From Saprospiraceae bacterium UBA2365 (GTDB taxonomy: Bacteria; Bacteroidota; Bacteroidia; Chitinophagales; Saprospiraceae): a DNA stretch of 45,011 nt. The translations under genes were made by a program, and so were the position numbers. The notes below the pieces were generated by a model, which saw nothing but the letters and a program-made list of their open reading frames with translations, was not told where the DNA came from and ran no database searches. The stretch lies in assembly GCA_002344345.1 (NCBI GenBank), contig DDTL01000191.1, positions 1-45,011 on the forward strand, in the 5' to 3' direction. Shown here one piece after another: positions 34,561 through 42,098 of the stretch. Positions within the stretch are counted from its first letter, which is position 1. Each line of letters begins with the position of its first letter.

Positions 34561-35076
34561 GGAAATTTCCCATTGCTGAACGGTTTCAGGTAATCAAACT
34601 TTAAAACTGTTTAATGATTGCTCAGATTTATTATCATGAATAAAGGGCAAAAAAAGCCATTAAATACCAATATGGATCAAATCTGTCATAATCAAGATTG
34701 AAAAAACAGGGATTTCCATTACTGTAAAAACAAATTTGCACTCACAGGCATCAGGATACAGCCCTTCCTCGTCTCTTAAAGGATAAAAAACCAAACCCAA
34801 ATGCCTGTGTACGATCATCTTTGAACCCTCGCGAGTATAAGGCTATAACAAAGATCTCTTCATCTGCCAGTGCAAATTGTACCACTCAATCAAGCTTAAA
34901 TCAAAAAGTTTTCCGGCATGTCAGAAATACATTTCAACTTAACCCTCTTCTTCGTACGGGGTCAACTTCTGTCTTTCATGGGGATAATTCAAAACCAACA
35001 GACAGTTGTTGAGAATCACCATTTCTTGCTCAAATTTCAAATGCAAACCTAATGATTTACACATCATATTTCAAAA

Positions 35077-35147
35077 GGTGTTTTTCCTGTTTTTTATGGG
35101 TGTTTTTCCTGTTATAAATAGAGTGTTTTTCCTGTTTTTTGTGGGTG
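35077..35147 (+). repeat. Three direct GTGTTTTTCCTGTT repeats
   Basis: GTGTTTTTCCTGTT occurs three times in a row with a period of about 22 bp (near 35078, 35100 and 35122), separated by TTTTATGG- or ATAAATAGA-type spacers. The period is close to two helical turns, as for a protein binding cooperatively on one face. Confidence 0.75.
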
Positions 35148-35350
35148 TTCGGTAAATATTGAGCATTTTTATCCCGCAAATCAATAACAAAAACGGTTGG
35201 AATCAGATTTTTGGCAGACAATCTCTTTATGCTAAAATCATCAGTTTCAGATGGCTATCCATTAGCATGCATCAGTTTTTCAGCGTATCAGATGACCTGA
35301 GAAATTTGAATTCAATATTCCTTCTGGTGTAAAAGCCGGATTAATTATTA

Positions 35351-35430
35351 GTGTCTTAAAATTTGAATTCGTGCACTTTTTGGCAGAACTTTGATGAATT
35401 TGATTCTGGATATAAAGCCAAACAGATTAT
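35351..35430 (-). repeat. Diverged inverted copy of repeat segment X
   Basis: Read on the minus strand, this stretch matches the X core of the 10.9-12.2 kb array: AAAGTTCTGCC, a variable AAAA block, CGAATTCAA and AAGACACTA in the same order and spacing, roughly 75% identical over 75 bp. It is the only other copy I found in the window. Confidence 0.7.
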
Positions 35431-35473
35431 AAATCAATCAATTGCCTTTCTCTTAATGTTTTACAATAAAAAA

Positions 35474-35499
35474 GCCCTCAGTCTTTTTGGACTAAGGGC
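35474..35499 (-). terminator. Minus-strand intrinsic terminator with no matching gene
   Basis: On the minus strand GCCCTTAGTC pairs with GACTGAGGGC around loop CAAAAA and is followed by TTTTTTATTG. On the plus strand no T-run follows. There is no minus-strand gene for the next several kb to the right, so the transcript it ends is unknown. Confidence 0.75.
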
Positions 35500-35608
35500 A
35501 CAAAGTGATTTCATGGGATTATTTTCACAATGAATAGATTTTCGTTTTATTCCTGATCAAATAATCCATCAAAATTAAGTCTATGCATACAAACATAAAA
35601 GATGAAAT

Positions 35609-35635
35609 TTCCTGTTTCTATTCAGGAAAAACACC
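35609..35635. promoter_or_regulatory. Candidate operator TTTCCTG-N8-CAGGAAA
   Basis: A perfect inverted repeat with 7-bp arms. Its right arm extends to CAGGAAAAACACC, the exact reverse complement of the GGTGTTTTTCCTG unit repeated at 35077-35147. It lies about 85 bp upstream of the predicted promoter of the 128-aa gene. Confidence 0.55.
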
Positions 35636-35681
35636 TTTTTTTCTCTGGTGTAAATCCCCGCAAGATTACATGAAAACCCTG

Positions 35682-35712
35682 TTGAACTGTTAGATAATTT
35701 GTTATATTTTCG
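35682..35712 (+). promoter_or_regulatory. Promoter of the signalling module
   Basis: TTG (35682-35684), 20-nt spacer, TATTTTCG (35705-35712; one mismatch to TAnnTTTG). The predicted start near 35719 leaves a leader of about 25 nt before the ATG at 35744. Confidence 0.5.
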
Positions 35713-35743
35713 TGGTTTAATTTAACAAAACAAACTTTAAATA

Positions 35744-36130
35744 ATGGCACAAAGAATCAACGGAACCATCCATCAGCTAAGAGCCGGCCAATTGATCAGG
35801 AATTTTGATCAATACCTTACAACCCTCAAAGGTGATCCAAATGCAAATTATGCCAATTGCGCATGGTTTGATATTGCGGACCTGGAAGAGTACATCGCCA
35901 GTGTAAAGCAGGCAGCAAGTAACACAGGTAAAAAATTCTCAGGACTCAGAATTTATTTCGGAAAATATAACGAAACCATGGCTTATGATGACCTCACCGT
36001 GATCATGGCACCCACACAAGCGACTGATCTGAATTCACCGGGTACCGCGGAGGATAGTGACATGACTTTTGAAGCAGAAAATTTTGGCACTATTGGATTT
36101 CCTCCTAAAAAGAATTACCCACATAATTAG
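35744..36130 (+). CDS. Unrecognised 128-aa cytoplasmic protein
   Basis: 128 aa, no signal peptide or membrane helix. The first 60 residues look helical (INGTIHQLRAGQLIRNFDQY, DLEEYIASVKQAASN). A strand-rich centre follows (FSGLRIYFGKYNE, DDLTVIMAPTQ), and the tail is acidic and probably disordered before a short FGTIGFPPKKNYP end. I do not recognise a family. It is first in a transcript with a 7-TM protein (9-bp gap) and a histidine kinase, so a role in signalling is inferred from position only. Confidence 0.75.
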   Translation: MAQRINGTIHQLRAGQLIRNFDQYLTTLKGDPNANYANCAWFDIADLEEYIASVKQAASNTGKKFSGLRIYFGKYNETMAYDDLTVIMAPTQATDLNSPGTAEDSDMTFEAENFGTIGFPPKKNYPHN

Positions 36131-36139
36131 TTCTGATTA

Positions 36140-36772
36140 GTGAATATTTACCTTTATTTAGCCCTGGTCCTGATATTGCCTTTTTCATCATTGGTTATTT
36201 CCTTGTTTTTCAACAGAAATAAAACCAACTATGATCTGTATTTAAATCTGGGCCTGGGCTATATGTTTTTCAATGAACTGCTAAACTTATATATTGGAGT
36301 ATACACCACATTACCTCAAATTCCATTCGCAAATATATATTGTCTAATATTTCCATTAATTATCTACCGGCTATTTTATAACATTTCAAATTCTGAAATT
36401 TTCAGAAAGCGGATCAAGTTCATGGCTATTGGCCTTATGGTCTTTTTTATCATTGACAATCTGATCCAAAGGGACTTTTTTACAAATTTCCAATTTCACA
36501 CCTACCTGGTATCTACTTTGATATTGATATATATCGTGACCGTAATTCTCCTTCAGATCATGAAGTCAGATATCATTCATGAATACCTGCGATCCAAATC
36601 ATTCTGGATCAGCTTGGGTTTGCTCCTTTTTTATGTCCCTTTTTTGCCGGTGATCATAACATTTGAATTTATGGTAGTTAATTTTGAAATAAAAAATATC
36701 ATTACCCTGTTTTTAATTATGGTCATGAATTTTTGTTTTATCTATGCCTCATTATGGACAAAACACAGGTAA
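36140..36772 (+). CDS. Seven-helix membrane protein of the signalling module
   Basis: 210 aa with a GTG start 9 bp after the previous gene. Seven hydrophobic helices fill nearly the whole chain (about 2-24, 33-55, 60-82, 90-112, 118-140, 150-174, 179-203). Loops are short, with no enzyme motif and no soluble domain. The end overlaps the histidine kinase start by 19 nt. Because that kinase has no sensing domain, this protein is a plausible membrane sensor for it, in the manner of 7-TM sensor modules (inference). No family recognised. Confidence 0.75.
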   Translation: MNIYLYLALVLILPFSSLVISLFFNRNKTNYDLYLNLGLGYMFFNELLNLYIGVYTTLPQIPFANIYCLIFPLIIYRLFYNISNSEIFRKRIKFMAIGLMVFFIIDNLIQRDFFTNFQFHTYLVSTLILIYIVTVILLQIMKSDIIHEYLRSKSFWISLGLLLFYVPFLPVIITFEFMVVNFEIKNIITLFLIMVMNFCFIYASLWTKHR

Positions 36773-37548
36773 TTTATTTGATCTTGTTCTCTGTTTCCGT
36801 TTTGCTGATCATGGTCAGTCTCGTATTTGTATTGTTTTCTGTTTTCAATAAACGAAGGATGAAATTCATTATCGAAAAACAGGAAGCCGAGAAACAGGCA
36901 GAGATCGAAATGGCAAAAATCAGGATTGAAAATCAGGAAAACCTGCTCAAAAGCATCAGTTGGGAACTTCATGACAATATCGGACAGTTGCTTTCAGTCA
37001 GCAAAATGCAATTGTCGATGCTGCCTGAACAGCCAACCGATCTATCCAGAAAAATGGTGAATGATACCCTGGATGTGCTTAGTCGTGTTTTGGAAGATGT
37101 CAGAAGTCTGTCAAAGTCTCTGAATACAGATTCAGTTGGCTTTATGGGATTGGTTAAAGCCACCGGATTTGAAATAGACAGGTTAAACAGGATTAAATTT
37201 CTCAACGCAAAATTCAATATAACCGGCAAACCCTTCCCGCTAAAAAATGATGATGAAATAGTACTTTTCAGGATATTACAGGAACTCATTTCGAATGTGA
37301 TCAAACATGCAAAAGCGTCAGAGTTTGAATTGCATTTCCACTACGCAAACAATGGTTTGGTAATTACCGCGCAGGATGATGGGATTGGAATGGATATCAG
37401 CAAAGAACATTATGGCATCGGGTTAAAAAATATTGTTTCCAGAATTAAATTTTTGAATGGAAGCATTGATTTTCACAATAAAAATGAAGGCGGCGTTTTA
37501 ACAAGCATTAAATACACCATTAAAGACCCGGATGTTATGAATGCGTAA
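36754..37548 (+). CDS. Sensor histidine kinase (HisKA_3/NarX-DesK type)
   Basis: 264 aa from ATG 36754 (an upstream in-frame Met at 36733 lies deeper in the 7-TM gene). One membrane helix near the N-terminus (about 5-30) is followed by a charged coiled helix (EKQEAEKQAEIEMAKIRIEN) and the phosphoacceptor box WELHDNIGQLLS of the HisKA_3 class. The HATPase domain has the N box ELISNVIKHAKA and G boxes DDGIGM and GIGLKNI. No extracytoplasmic or PAS domain is present, so the signal must come from elsewhere, most simply the overlapping 7-TM protein. The NarL-type regulator at 37751 is the natural partner. Confidence 0.9.
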   Translation: MDKTQVIYLILFSVSVLLIMVSLVFVLFSVFNKRRMKFIIEKQEAEKQAEIEMAKIRIENQENLLKSISWELHDNIGQLLSVSKMQLSMLPEQPTDLSRKMVNDTLDVLSRVLEDVRSLSKSLNTDSVGFMGLVKATGFEIDRLNRIKFLNAKFNITGKPFPLKNDDEIVLFRILQELISNVIKHAKASEFELHFHYANNGLVITAQDDGIGMDISKEHYGIGLKNIVSRIKFLNGSIDFHNKNEGGVLTSIKYTIKDPDVMNA

Positions 37549-37750
37549 AATCTTACTATCAATTATAGATGCAATTTATTTCGATCATATAGAAATGATC
37601 AACTACATTGTGTAAAATTTTTGGAAGTACTGATTTTTCGCAGGTGCATTAACCGTTGGAAAGATCATGTAGTGCAAACTGTTTTTATTCTATATTCTGT
37701 CTGTCTGAAAAACAGATTTGACCAAAGGAAAACAATCTTAAAACTTAATT

Positions 37751-38392
37751 ATGCAAAAAAAGGTATTTATCATCGATGACCATGAATTATTCAGCAGATC
37801 TCTTGAAATGATGATAAACAGTTTTGAGGATTACCGGGTGACTTTTTGCGGACAAAACGGGCAGGACTTAGTGAACAAACTTAACAATAAATCCTCGGCA
37901 ACTCCCGACATCATTTTACTTGATGTCAACATGCCTGTCATGAATGGATATGAAACTGCTGACTGGCTTATGCAGCATCATCCGGAACTGAATGTTTTGG
38001 TTTTATCAATGCTTGACAATGAAGATATCATTTTGAAGATGATCAAAAAAGGCATTAAAGGCTATATTCTCAAGGATATTTCTCCTAAAATCCTTCGAAA
38101 AGCTCTTGATGATACCATAAACTACGGTTTTTATCAATCAGAACTAGTTACCAAAGCACTCATTAAAGCTGTGAATAAAGATAAATTGAAAGAACTTGAC
38201 CTGAAAGAAAAAGAACTTCAGTTTGTTAAGTTATCCTGTTCCGAAATGACTTATAAGGAAATTGCTTCAGTCATGAGTCTGAGTCCCAAAACCATTGATG
38301 GCTACAGAGATATGCTTTTTGAAAAACTTGAGGTTAAATCCCGAGTTGGTTTGGTCATTTATGCCATCAGGCATGGTTTGTATGAAATCTGA
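37751..38392 (+). CDS. NarL/FixJ-family response regulator
   Basis: 213 aa. The receiver domain (1-125) has acidic pocket D9-D10, phospho-acceptor D58 (LLDVNMPVMNG), the switch serine in VLVLSML and K in GYILKD. The C-terminal LuxR-type helix-turn-helix (about 150-210) contains MTYKEIASVMSLSPKTIDGY. It lies 200 bp after the kinase, so it may have its own promoter. Likely target: the TTTCCTG sites upstream of the 128-aa gene (inference, autoregulation is common). Confidence 0.92.
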   Translation: MQKKVFIIDDHELFSRSLEMMINSFEDYRVTFCGQNGQDLVNKLNNKSSATPDIILLDVNMPVMNGYETADWLMQHHPELNVLVLSMLDNEDIILKMIKKGIKGYILKDISPKILRKALDDTINYGFYQSELVTKALIKAVNKDKLKELDLKEKELQFVKLSCSEMTYKEIASVMSLSPKTIDGYRDMLFEKLEVKSRVGLVIYAIRHGLYEI

Positions 38393-38888
38393 ACTTGTTT
38401 TAAAACTTTCCTTTGTATTTGCATGGCATACAGTTTAGCCCTACCTATGGACAAAAGTGTCTGAAAAAATCAATTACCTTTGCCCATTGCGTTCAGACAA
38501 TCCGGGTAATTGAGCTTTTTTTGGATTTCAACATTTTAATGCCCTTTAGCTTTTGTTCCAAATTTCACTTTGCCGGGGTTGCGGCTTTTCTTTTATCATT
38601 CTTCGGCAACGGTTCGTATCCCGACCCACTGCGTTCTCTGAAGTTTGAAACTTCAGACGGATATGGATGCAATATCATTTTAGTGGTTAGTGTGAACTGA
38701 AGTTTGAAACTTCCGGAAGATCATTTTAAGCAGGATTGTAATTGGATGGTGTTCAGGCATCGGGTCAGAGGGATACAAGTCTGAAGTTGCAAACTTCAGA
38801 CAACGGGTCGCTGGAGGGCAATTATTTTGAAAATCAGTGCATTAATTATTCAGGGAAAGTATTAATTTTAAACCCTAATCTCTTATTT
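38393..38888. other. 496-bp intergenic region with promoter-like box and element copy B
   Basis: An exact TAnnTTTG box (TACCTTTG) lies at 38475-38482 on the plus strand. If active, the transcript would carry a leader of about 400 nt, including the 177-bp element, before the secreted protein gene at 38889. Small open frames here are not convincing. Confidence 0.5.
38631..38807 (+). mobile_element. 177-bp palindrome-rich element, copy B
   Basis: Exactly 177 bp, same orientation as copies A and C. It begins GCGTTCTCTGAAGTTTGAAA and ends TCTGAAGTTGCAAACTTCAG plus ACAACGGG, with the inner block GGATGGTGTTCAGGCATCGG shared by all copies. It lies 81 bp before the ATG of the secreted protein gene. 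Confidence 0.85.
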
Positions 38889-39914
38889 ATGCAACAGTTT
38901 ATCTTTTTTCTATGGATCACTTTAATTTCTGTCACCTGTTCATTTGGTCAGAAGAGTGCCGATGAACAAAAACTCCGGCAGCAGGAAAAGATCCTGAAAG
39001 GCTATTCCGCTATGGACAACAATCAAAAGCTACAAGCATGTAAGGATATCACAAGTATTTGGTTCGATACGATAAGATATACACCTAAGGAAAAAATATC
39101 CAGGGAGCAATACAAAAGAAATGATGTGTTTCCGCTTGCTTTTGAATTAACCAATAAAAATAACAGGTATGATAAAAAAATAGTTTACTTCAATTCGAGG
39201 GATGGAAAAATAACAAAAGTGCTGGATCTGCAAAAACTAAATCCTTATACCAAGGCTAAAAACCCCGGATTGGATGAGAATATGCGTTACCTTGGAGAAA
39301 TGAATCATATACCGGTGACAGATGATCAAGGAAAAAGGAGAGAGATTGAGAAGTTTATATCATGGGATATGGGACGGTGGGAAAACAATCATATTCTATG
39401 GTGTTTCCGTAAGTATGCATTAACAAATAAAGAGCAGGTGATAGATGAGTGGAATACTTTTTTGATTACAGACAGCATTGGTAATATAATAATGCTTAAA
39501 GAGTATAACTTGCATAGCATTAGGTATAAATTAAATGAAGATGCAAGCTATCTTATAATTGATGTTGCAGTAGAAGGCTGGGAGGCTAAAGGATTTATCA
39601 TCACGGATGTAAAGAAAAATAAGATCGAATACAACTTTAAAATGGATAATAATGATGTTAGACATTTGAATGGGGCAATATTTTCAGATAACAACAAGAG
39701 TATAATTATAGCTAGTATTCCGTTCCCTAATAACCACGATGACAATGTCACATTTTACGAAGAGAAAATCATTGTTAACATGGAGAAAAGAATAGAATAC
39801 AGATATAGTTTCACCAAAGCAGAATGGACAGAAGTAGTTCAAAACCGTGAACATAAATATAAAAACTATGAAATATTGTTAAATTATTTTGATTTTACTC
39901 AAAGATCATTTTAA
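38889..39914 (+). CDS. Secreted protein of unknown function between two 177-bp elements
   Basis: 341 aa from ATG 38889, which begins a good signal peptide (QFIFFLWITLISVTCSFGQ). A longer frame starting at 38742 would run through the repeat element and is rejected. The mature protein is charged and beta-rich, with recurring strand-turn patterns (YLGEMNHIPVTDDQGK, SWDMGRWENNHILWCF, DASYLIIDVAVEGWEAKGF). It has no T9SS tail and no motif I know. Base composition is more AT-rich and lysine/asparagine-rich than in the housekeeping genes. The last codons (DFTQRSF) lie in sequence that is also found beside element copy A. Confidence 0.72.
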   Translation: MQQFIFFLWITLISVTCSFGQKSADEQKLRQQEKILKGYSAMDNNQKLQACKDITSIWFDTIRYTPKEKISREQYKRNDVFPLAFELTNKNNRYDKKIVYFNSRDGKITKVLDLQKLNPYTKAKNPGLDENMRYLGEMNHIPVTDDQGKRREIEKFISWDMGRWENNHILWCFRKYALTNKEQVIDEWNTFLITDSIGNIIMLKEYNLHSIRYKLNEDASYLIIDVAVEGWEAKGFIITDVKKNKIEYNFKMDNNDVRHLNGAIFSDNNKSIIIASIPFPNNHDDNVTFYEEKIIVNMEKRIEYRYSFTKAEWTEVVQNREHKYKNYEILLNYFDFTQRSF

Positions 39915-39933
39915 ATTTTATCATATAAAACAT

Positions 39934-40110
39934 GCGTTGTCTGAAGTTTGCAACTTCTGATGGATATGGATGCAATATCATTTTGGCATTAAGAGTGAGA
40001 TGAAGTTTGAAACTTCTGGAAGGTAATTTTAAGCAGGATTGTAATAGGATGGTGTTCAGGCATCGGGTCAGAGGGATATAAGTCTGAAGTTGCAAACTTC
40101 AGGCAACGGG
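39934..40110 (+). mobile_element. 177-bp palindrome-rich element, copy C
   Basis: Exactly 177 bp, same orientation. The outer ends are inverted repeats (CGTTGTCTGAAGTTTGCAAC at the left; the right end reads the same on the other strand with one change). It starts 19 bp after the secreted protein's stop codon. Its left flank back to about 39886 matches the flank of copy A. Confidence 0.85.
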
Positions 40111-40207
40111 GAATCAAAGTTTTGAAATAGAGTAAACTCCTTGTCTTCCTTTCTAATGGAATTTATATCTTTAATGCTAGGTGTTTACAAAAACGCAAAA
40201 AATCGCC

Positions 40208-40468
40208 TTATTTCTCCCGATGCTTTCTCTTCGGTACCGGATCATATCCCGATCCACCCCAGGGATTGCAACTGACTATGCGTTTGACAGCCATCCAGCT
40301 GCCCCGGAAAATACCCCATTCCCTGATGGCTTCAATCGTGTAGTGCGAGCATGTCGGTGTGTAGCGACAGTTTTTGCCCAACAAGGGAGATAAAAAGATC
40401 TGATAGATCCTGATGGGCAGGATCAATATCCATTTAAAAAGCTGATGTATATAATCGATAAGTTTCAT
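40208..40468 (-). CDS. yidD: Membrane protein insertion efficiency factor YidD
   Basis: 86 aa, normal for the family. An amphipathic N-terminal helix (LFKWILILPIRIYQIFLSPL) is followed by the conserved cysteine core CRYTPTCSHYTIEAI and RIVSCNPWGGSGYDPVP. It assists YidC-mediated insertion at the inner membrane. It follows the methyltransferase gene after 25 bp; yidC itself is not here. Confidence 0.95.
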   Translation of the reverse strand: MKLIDYIHQLFKWILILPIRIYQIFLSPLLGKNCRYTPTCSHYTIEAIREWGIFRGSWMAVKRIVSCNPWGGSGYDPVPKRKHREK

Positions 40469-40493
40469 TATTGTTGAATTGCCTGTATATTAA

Positions 40494-41204
40494 TTATTTC
40501 CCCAGTATAAACACCACAGGATACTTTCCAAGTTCACCCATCGTCTTTTTTTTCCACTCCGAAACAGGGTAGGTGTGGATCATCTCCAAAGGTCCGGTGA
40601 TATCCCTGGCTATGCAAAGCTTTACAGCAGGATTTATTACTTCAAGGATCGTCCTGAAAATCTGTTCATTTCTGTACGGTGTCTCGATAAAGATCTGACT
40701 GATCCCGTGCTTCCATACCGATTGCTCCAATTCCTGCAGTTTTTTTCTCAGCTGATCCTTTTTCACCGGCAAATATCCGTGAAAACAGAACTGCTGTCCA
40801 TTCAGACCGGATGCTGCCAGGGCAAGAAACAGGGAACCCGGCCCGGTCAGCGGAACGACCTGAATGCCAAGCTTATGAGCCAGGCGAACGATTTCAGTAC
40901 CGGGATCTGCAATGGCCGGAATCCCGGCCTCGGACATCAAACCCATATCATGTCCTTCAAAAACAGGCTGAAGGATGGATGCCGTGATCTGATCCTTTGA
41001 CCGATTGTCCAGTTCAACATAACTGATCTGACTGATATCCCCGTTAAAACCGCTTTCCCTCATCCATCTTCTGGCCGTCCGGGCACGTTCAACAATAAAA
41101 TATCGTAGAGCATGCATGGTGTTAAGCACGGAAGCTGGAATGGTTTCCAGCCTGCCTTCGGAGATCGGAACAGGGATCAGGTATAATTTTCCTTGTTTTT
41201 CCAA
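40494..41204 (-). CDS. RsmI-like SAM-dependent methyltransferase
   Basis: 236 aa. It has the tetrapyrrole-methylase fold of the RsmI family: N-terminal KLYLIPVPISEG, central GLMSEAGIPAIADPGTEIV, VVPLTGPGSLFLALAASG and the GYLPVKKDQLRKKL motif. RsmI proteins 2'-O-methylate 16S rRNA C1402. This is the shorter Bacteroidota form whose N-terminus departs from E. coli RsmI (IPVPISEGRLETIP instead of the usual VATPIGNL), so it may be a paralogue with a different rRNA target. It leads a two-gene transcript with yidD. Confidence 0.82.
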   Translation of the reverse strand: MEKQGKLYLIPVPISEGRLETIPASVLNTMHALRYFIVERARTARRWMRESGFNGDISQISYVELDNRSKDQITASILQPVFEGHDMGLMSEAGIPAIADPGTEIVRLAHKLGIQVVPLTGPGSLFLALAASGLNGQQFCFHGYLPVKKDQLRKKLQELEQSVWKHGISQIFIETPYRNEQIFRTILEVINPAVKLCIARDITGPLEMIHTYPVSEWKKKTMGELGKYPVVFILGK

Positions 41205-41299
41205 GGTATGTGATTTATAAACTTTAGTTCAAATCAGCAAAAATGAAATCAAAATTTTTACGATGCGCCAAACATAATTTTGTGTGCCATTGTCCTGGT

Positions 41300-42043
41300 T
41301 TAGCCCAGGCTGGCCCCAAAATAATATCTGTTCATTCGGGCAATATTGGTCAGGCTGATGCCTTTGGGACATTCCACTTCACATGCACCGATATTGGAAC
41401 AGGCACCGAATCCTTCCTTATCCATTTGCATGACCATTTTGAGCGTTCTGCTTTTGTTTTCCACCTTTCCCTGGGGTAACAAACCGAGATGGGAAATCTT
41501 GGCAGAAGTAAACAGCATGGCAGATCCGTTGGGACAGGCAGCCACACAGGCTCCGCAACCGATGCAGGCAGCGGAGTCGAATGCCATAGAGGCAATATCC
41601 TTATTGACGGGGATCGCATTGGCGTCCTGAGCATTACCCGCATTCACTGAAATATATCCTCCTGCCTGAATGACCCGGTCCAAAGCCGAACGATCGATTA
41701 CCAGATCTTTGATCACAGGAAAAGCCCTGGCTCTGAACGGCTCGATCACAATGGTATCTCCGTCTTTAAAGAATCTCATATGCAACTGGCAGGTGGTAGT
41801 GCCCTGCAATAACCCATGAGGCCTTCCATTGATCACCAGGCTACAGGTCCCGCAGATACCTTCCCTGCAATCATGTTCAAAAGAAACCGGTTCTTTTTTC
41901 TGAGAGACCAGTTGTTCATTGAGTACATCCAGCATTTCAAGAAAAGACATATGCTCGTTGGCCACCACCTTATATATTTCAAAGCGTCCTTTGTCTTTAG
42001 GATTATTTTGTCTCCAGACTTTTAGCGTAAGATTCATGTGCAA
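41300..42043 (-). CDS. sdhB: Succinate dehydrogenase / fumarate reductase iron-sulfur subunit
   Basis: 247 aa. The N-terminal 2Fe-2S ferredoxin domain has C59, C64, C67 (CREGICGTC) and C85. The C-terminal 4Fe-4S/3Fe-4S domain has CIGCGACVAACP and CSNIGACEVECPKG. It passes electrons between the flavin subunit and membrane quinone. A second Met two codons in is an alternative start. It is last in the sdhCAB operon, 55 bp after sdhA. Confidence 0.96.
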   Translation of the reverse strand: MHMNLTLKVWRQNNPKDKGRFEIYKVVANEHMSFLEMLDVLNEQLVSQKKEPVSFEHDCREGICGTCSLVINGRPHGLLQGTTTCQLHMRFFKDGDTIVIEPFRARAFPVIKDLVIDRSALDRVIQAGGYISVNAGNAQDANAIPVNKDIASMAFDSAACIGCGACVAACPNGSAMLFTSAKISHLGLLPQGKVENKSRTLKMVMQMDKEGFGACSNIGACEVECPKGISLTNIARMNRYYFGASLG

Positions 42044-42098
42044 TTTTATTTTTGTTGCTTAAAACCAGATGCTGATAAAAACCATTTTAATCGCAATG

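Larger units (their letters stand above)
33376..35743. other. 2.4-kb region without a convincing gene
   Basis: Open frames up to 140 aa exist but have no initiation context, no domain and odd composition. What is visible: a string CACTGATCACAGTTCAC (33628-33643) related to 1920-1935; purine-rich GGAGGAT-type stretches near 33780-33820 and, inverted, 34240-34290; the first 177-bp element (34384-34560) with its extended left flank from about 34336; an inverted pair CACAGGCAT/ATGCCTGTG near 34745 and 34800; the TTTCCTG motif cluster; a decayed inverted copy of segment X; and a minus-strand terminator. It looks like an area of repeated insertion and decay. Confidence 0.6.

Noticed and set aside
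34821..35012. 63-aa open frame
   Set aside because: No start context, biased composition and no recognisable domain; probably chance.
38413..38700. 95-aa open frame upstream of the cassette gene
   Set aside because: Its C-terminal third is translated from the 177-bp element, and there is no conserved domain or good start.
38631..40110. Classical composite transposon
   Set aside because: The flanking 177-bp elements carry no transposase gene, so they cannot be insertion sequences in the usual sense.
41205..41299. Terminator after sdhB (CCTGG/CCAGG stem)
   Set aside because: The stem is only five base pairs and no T-run follows.
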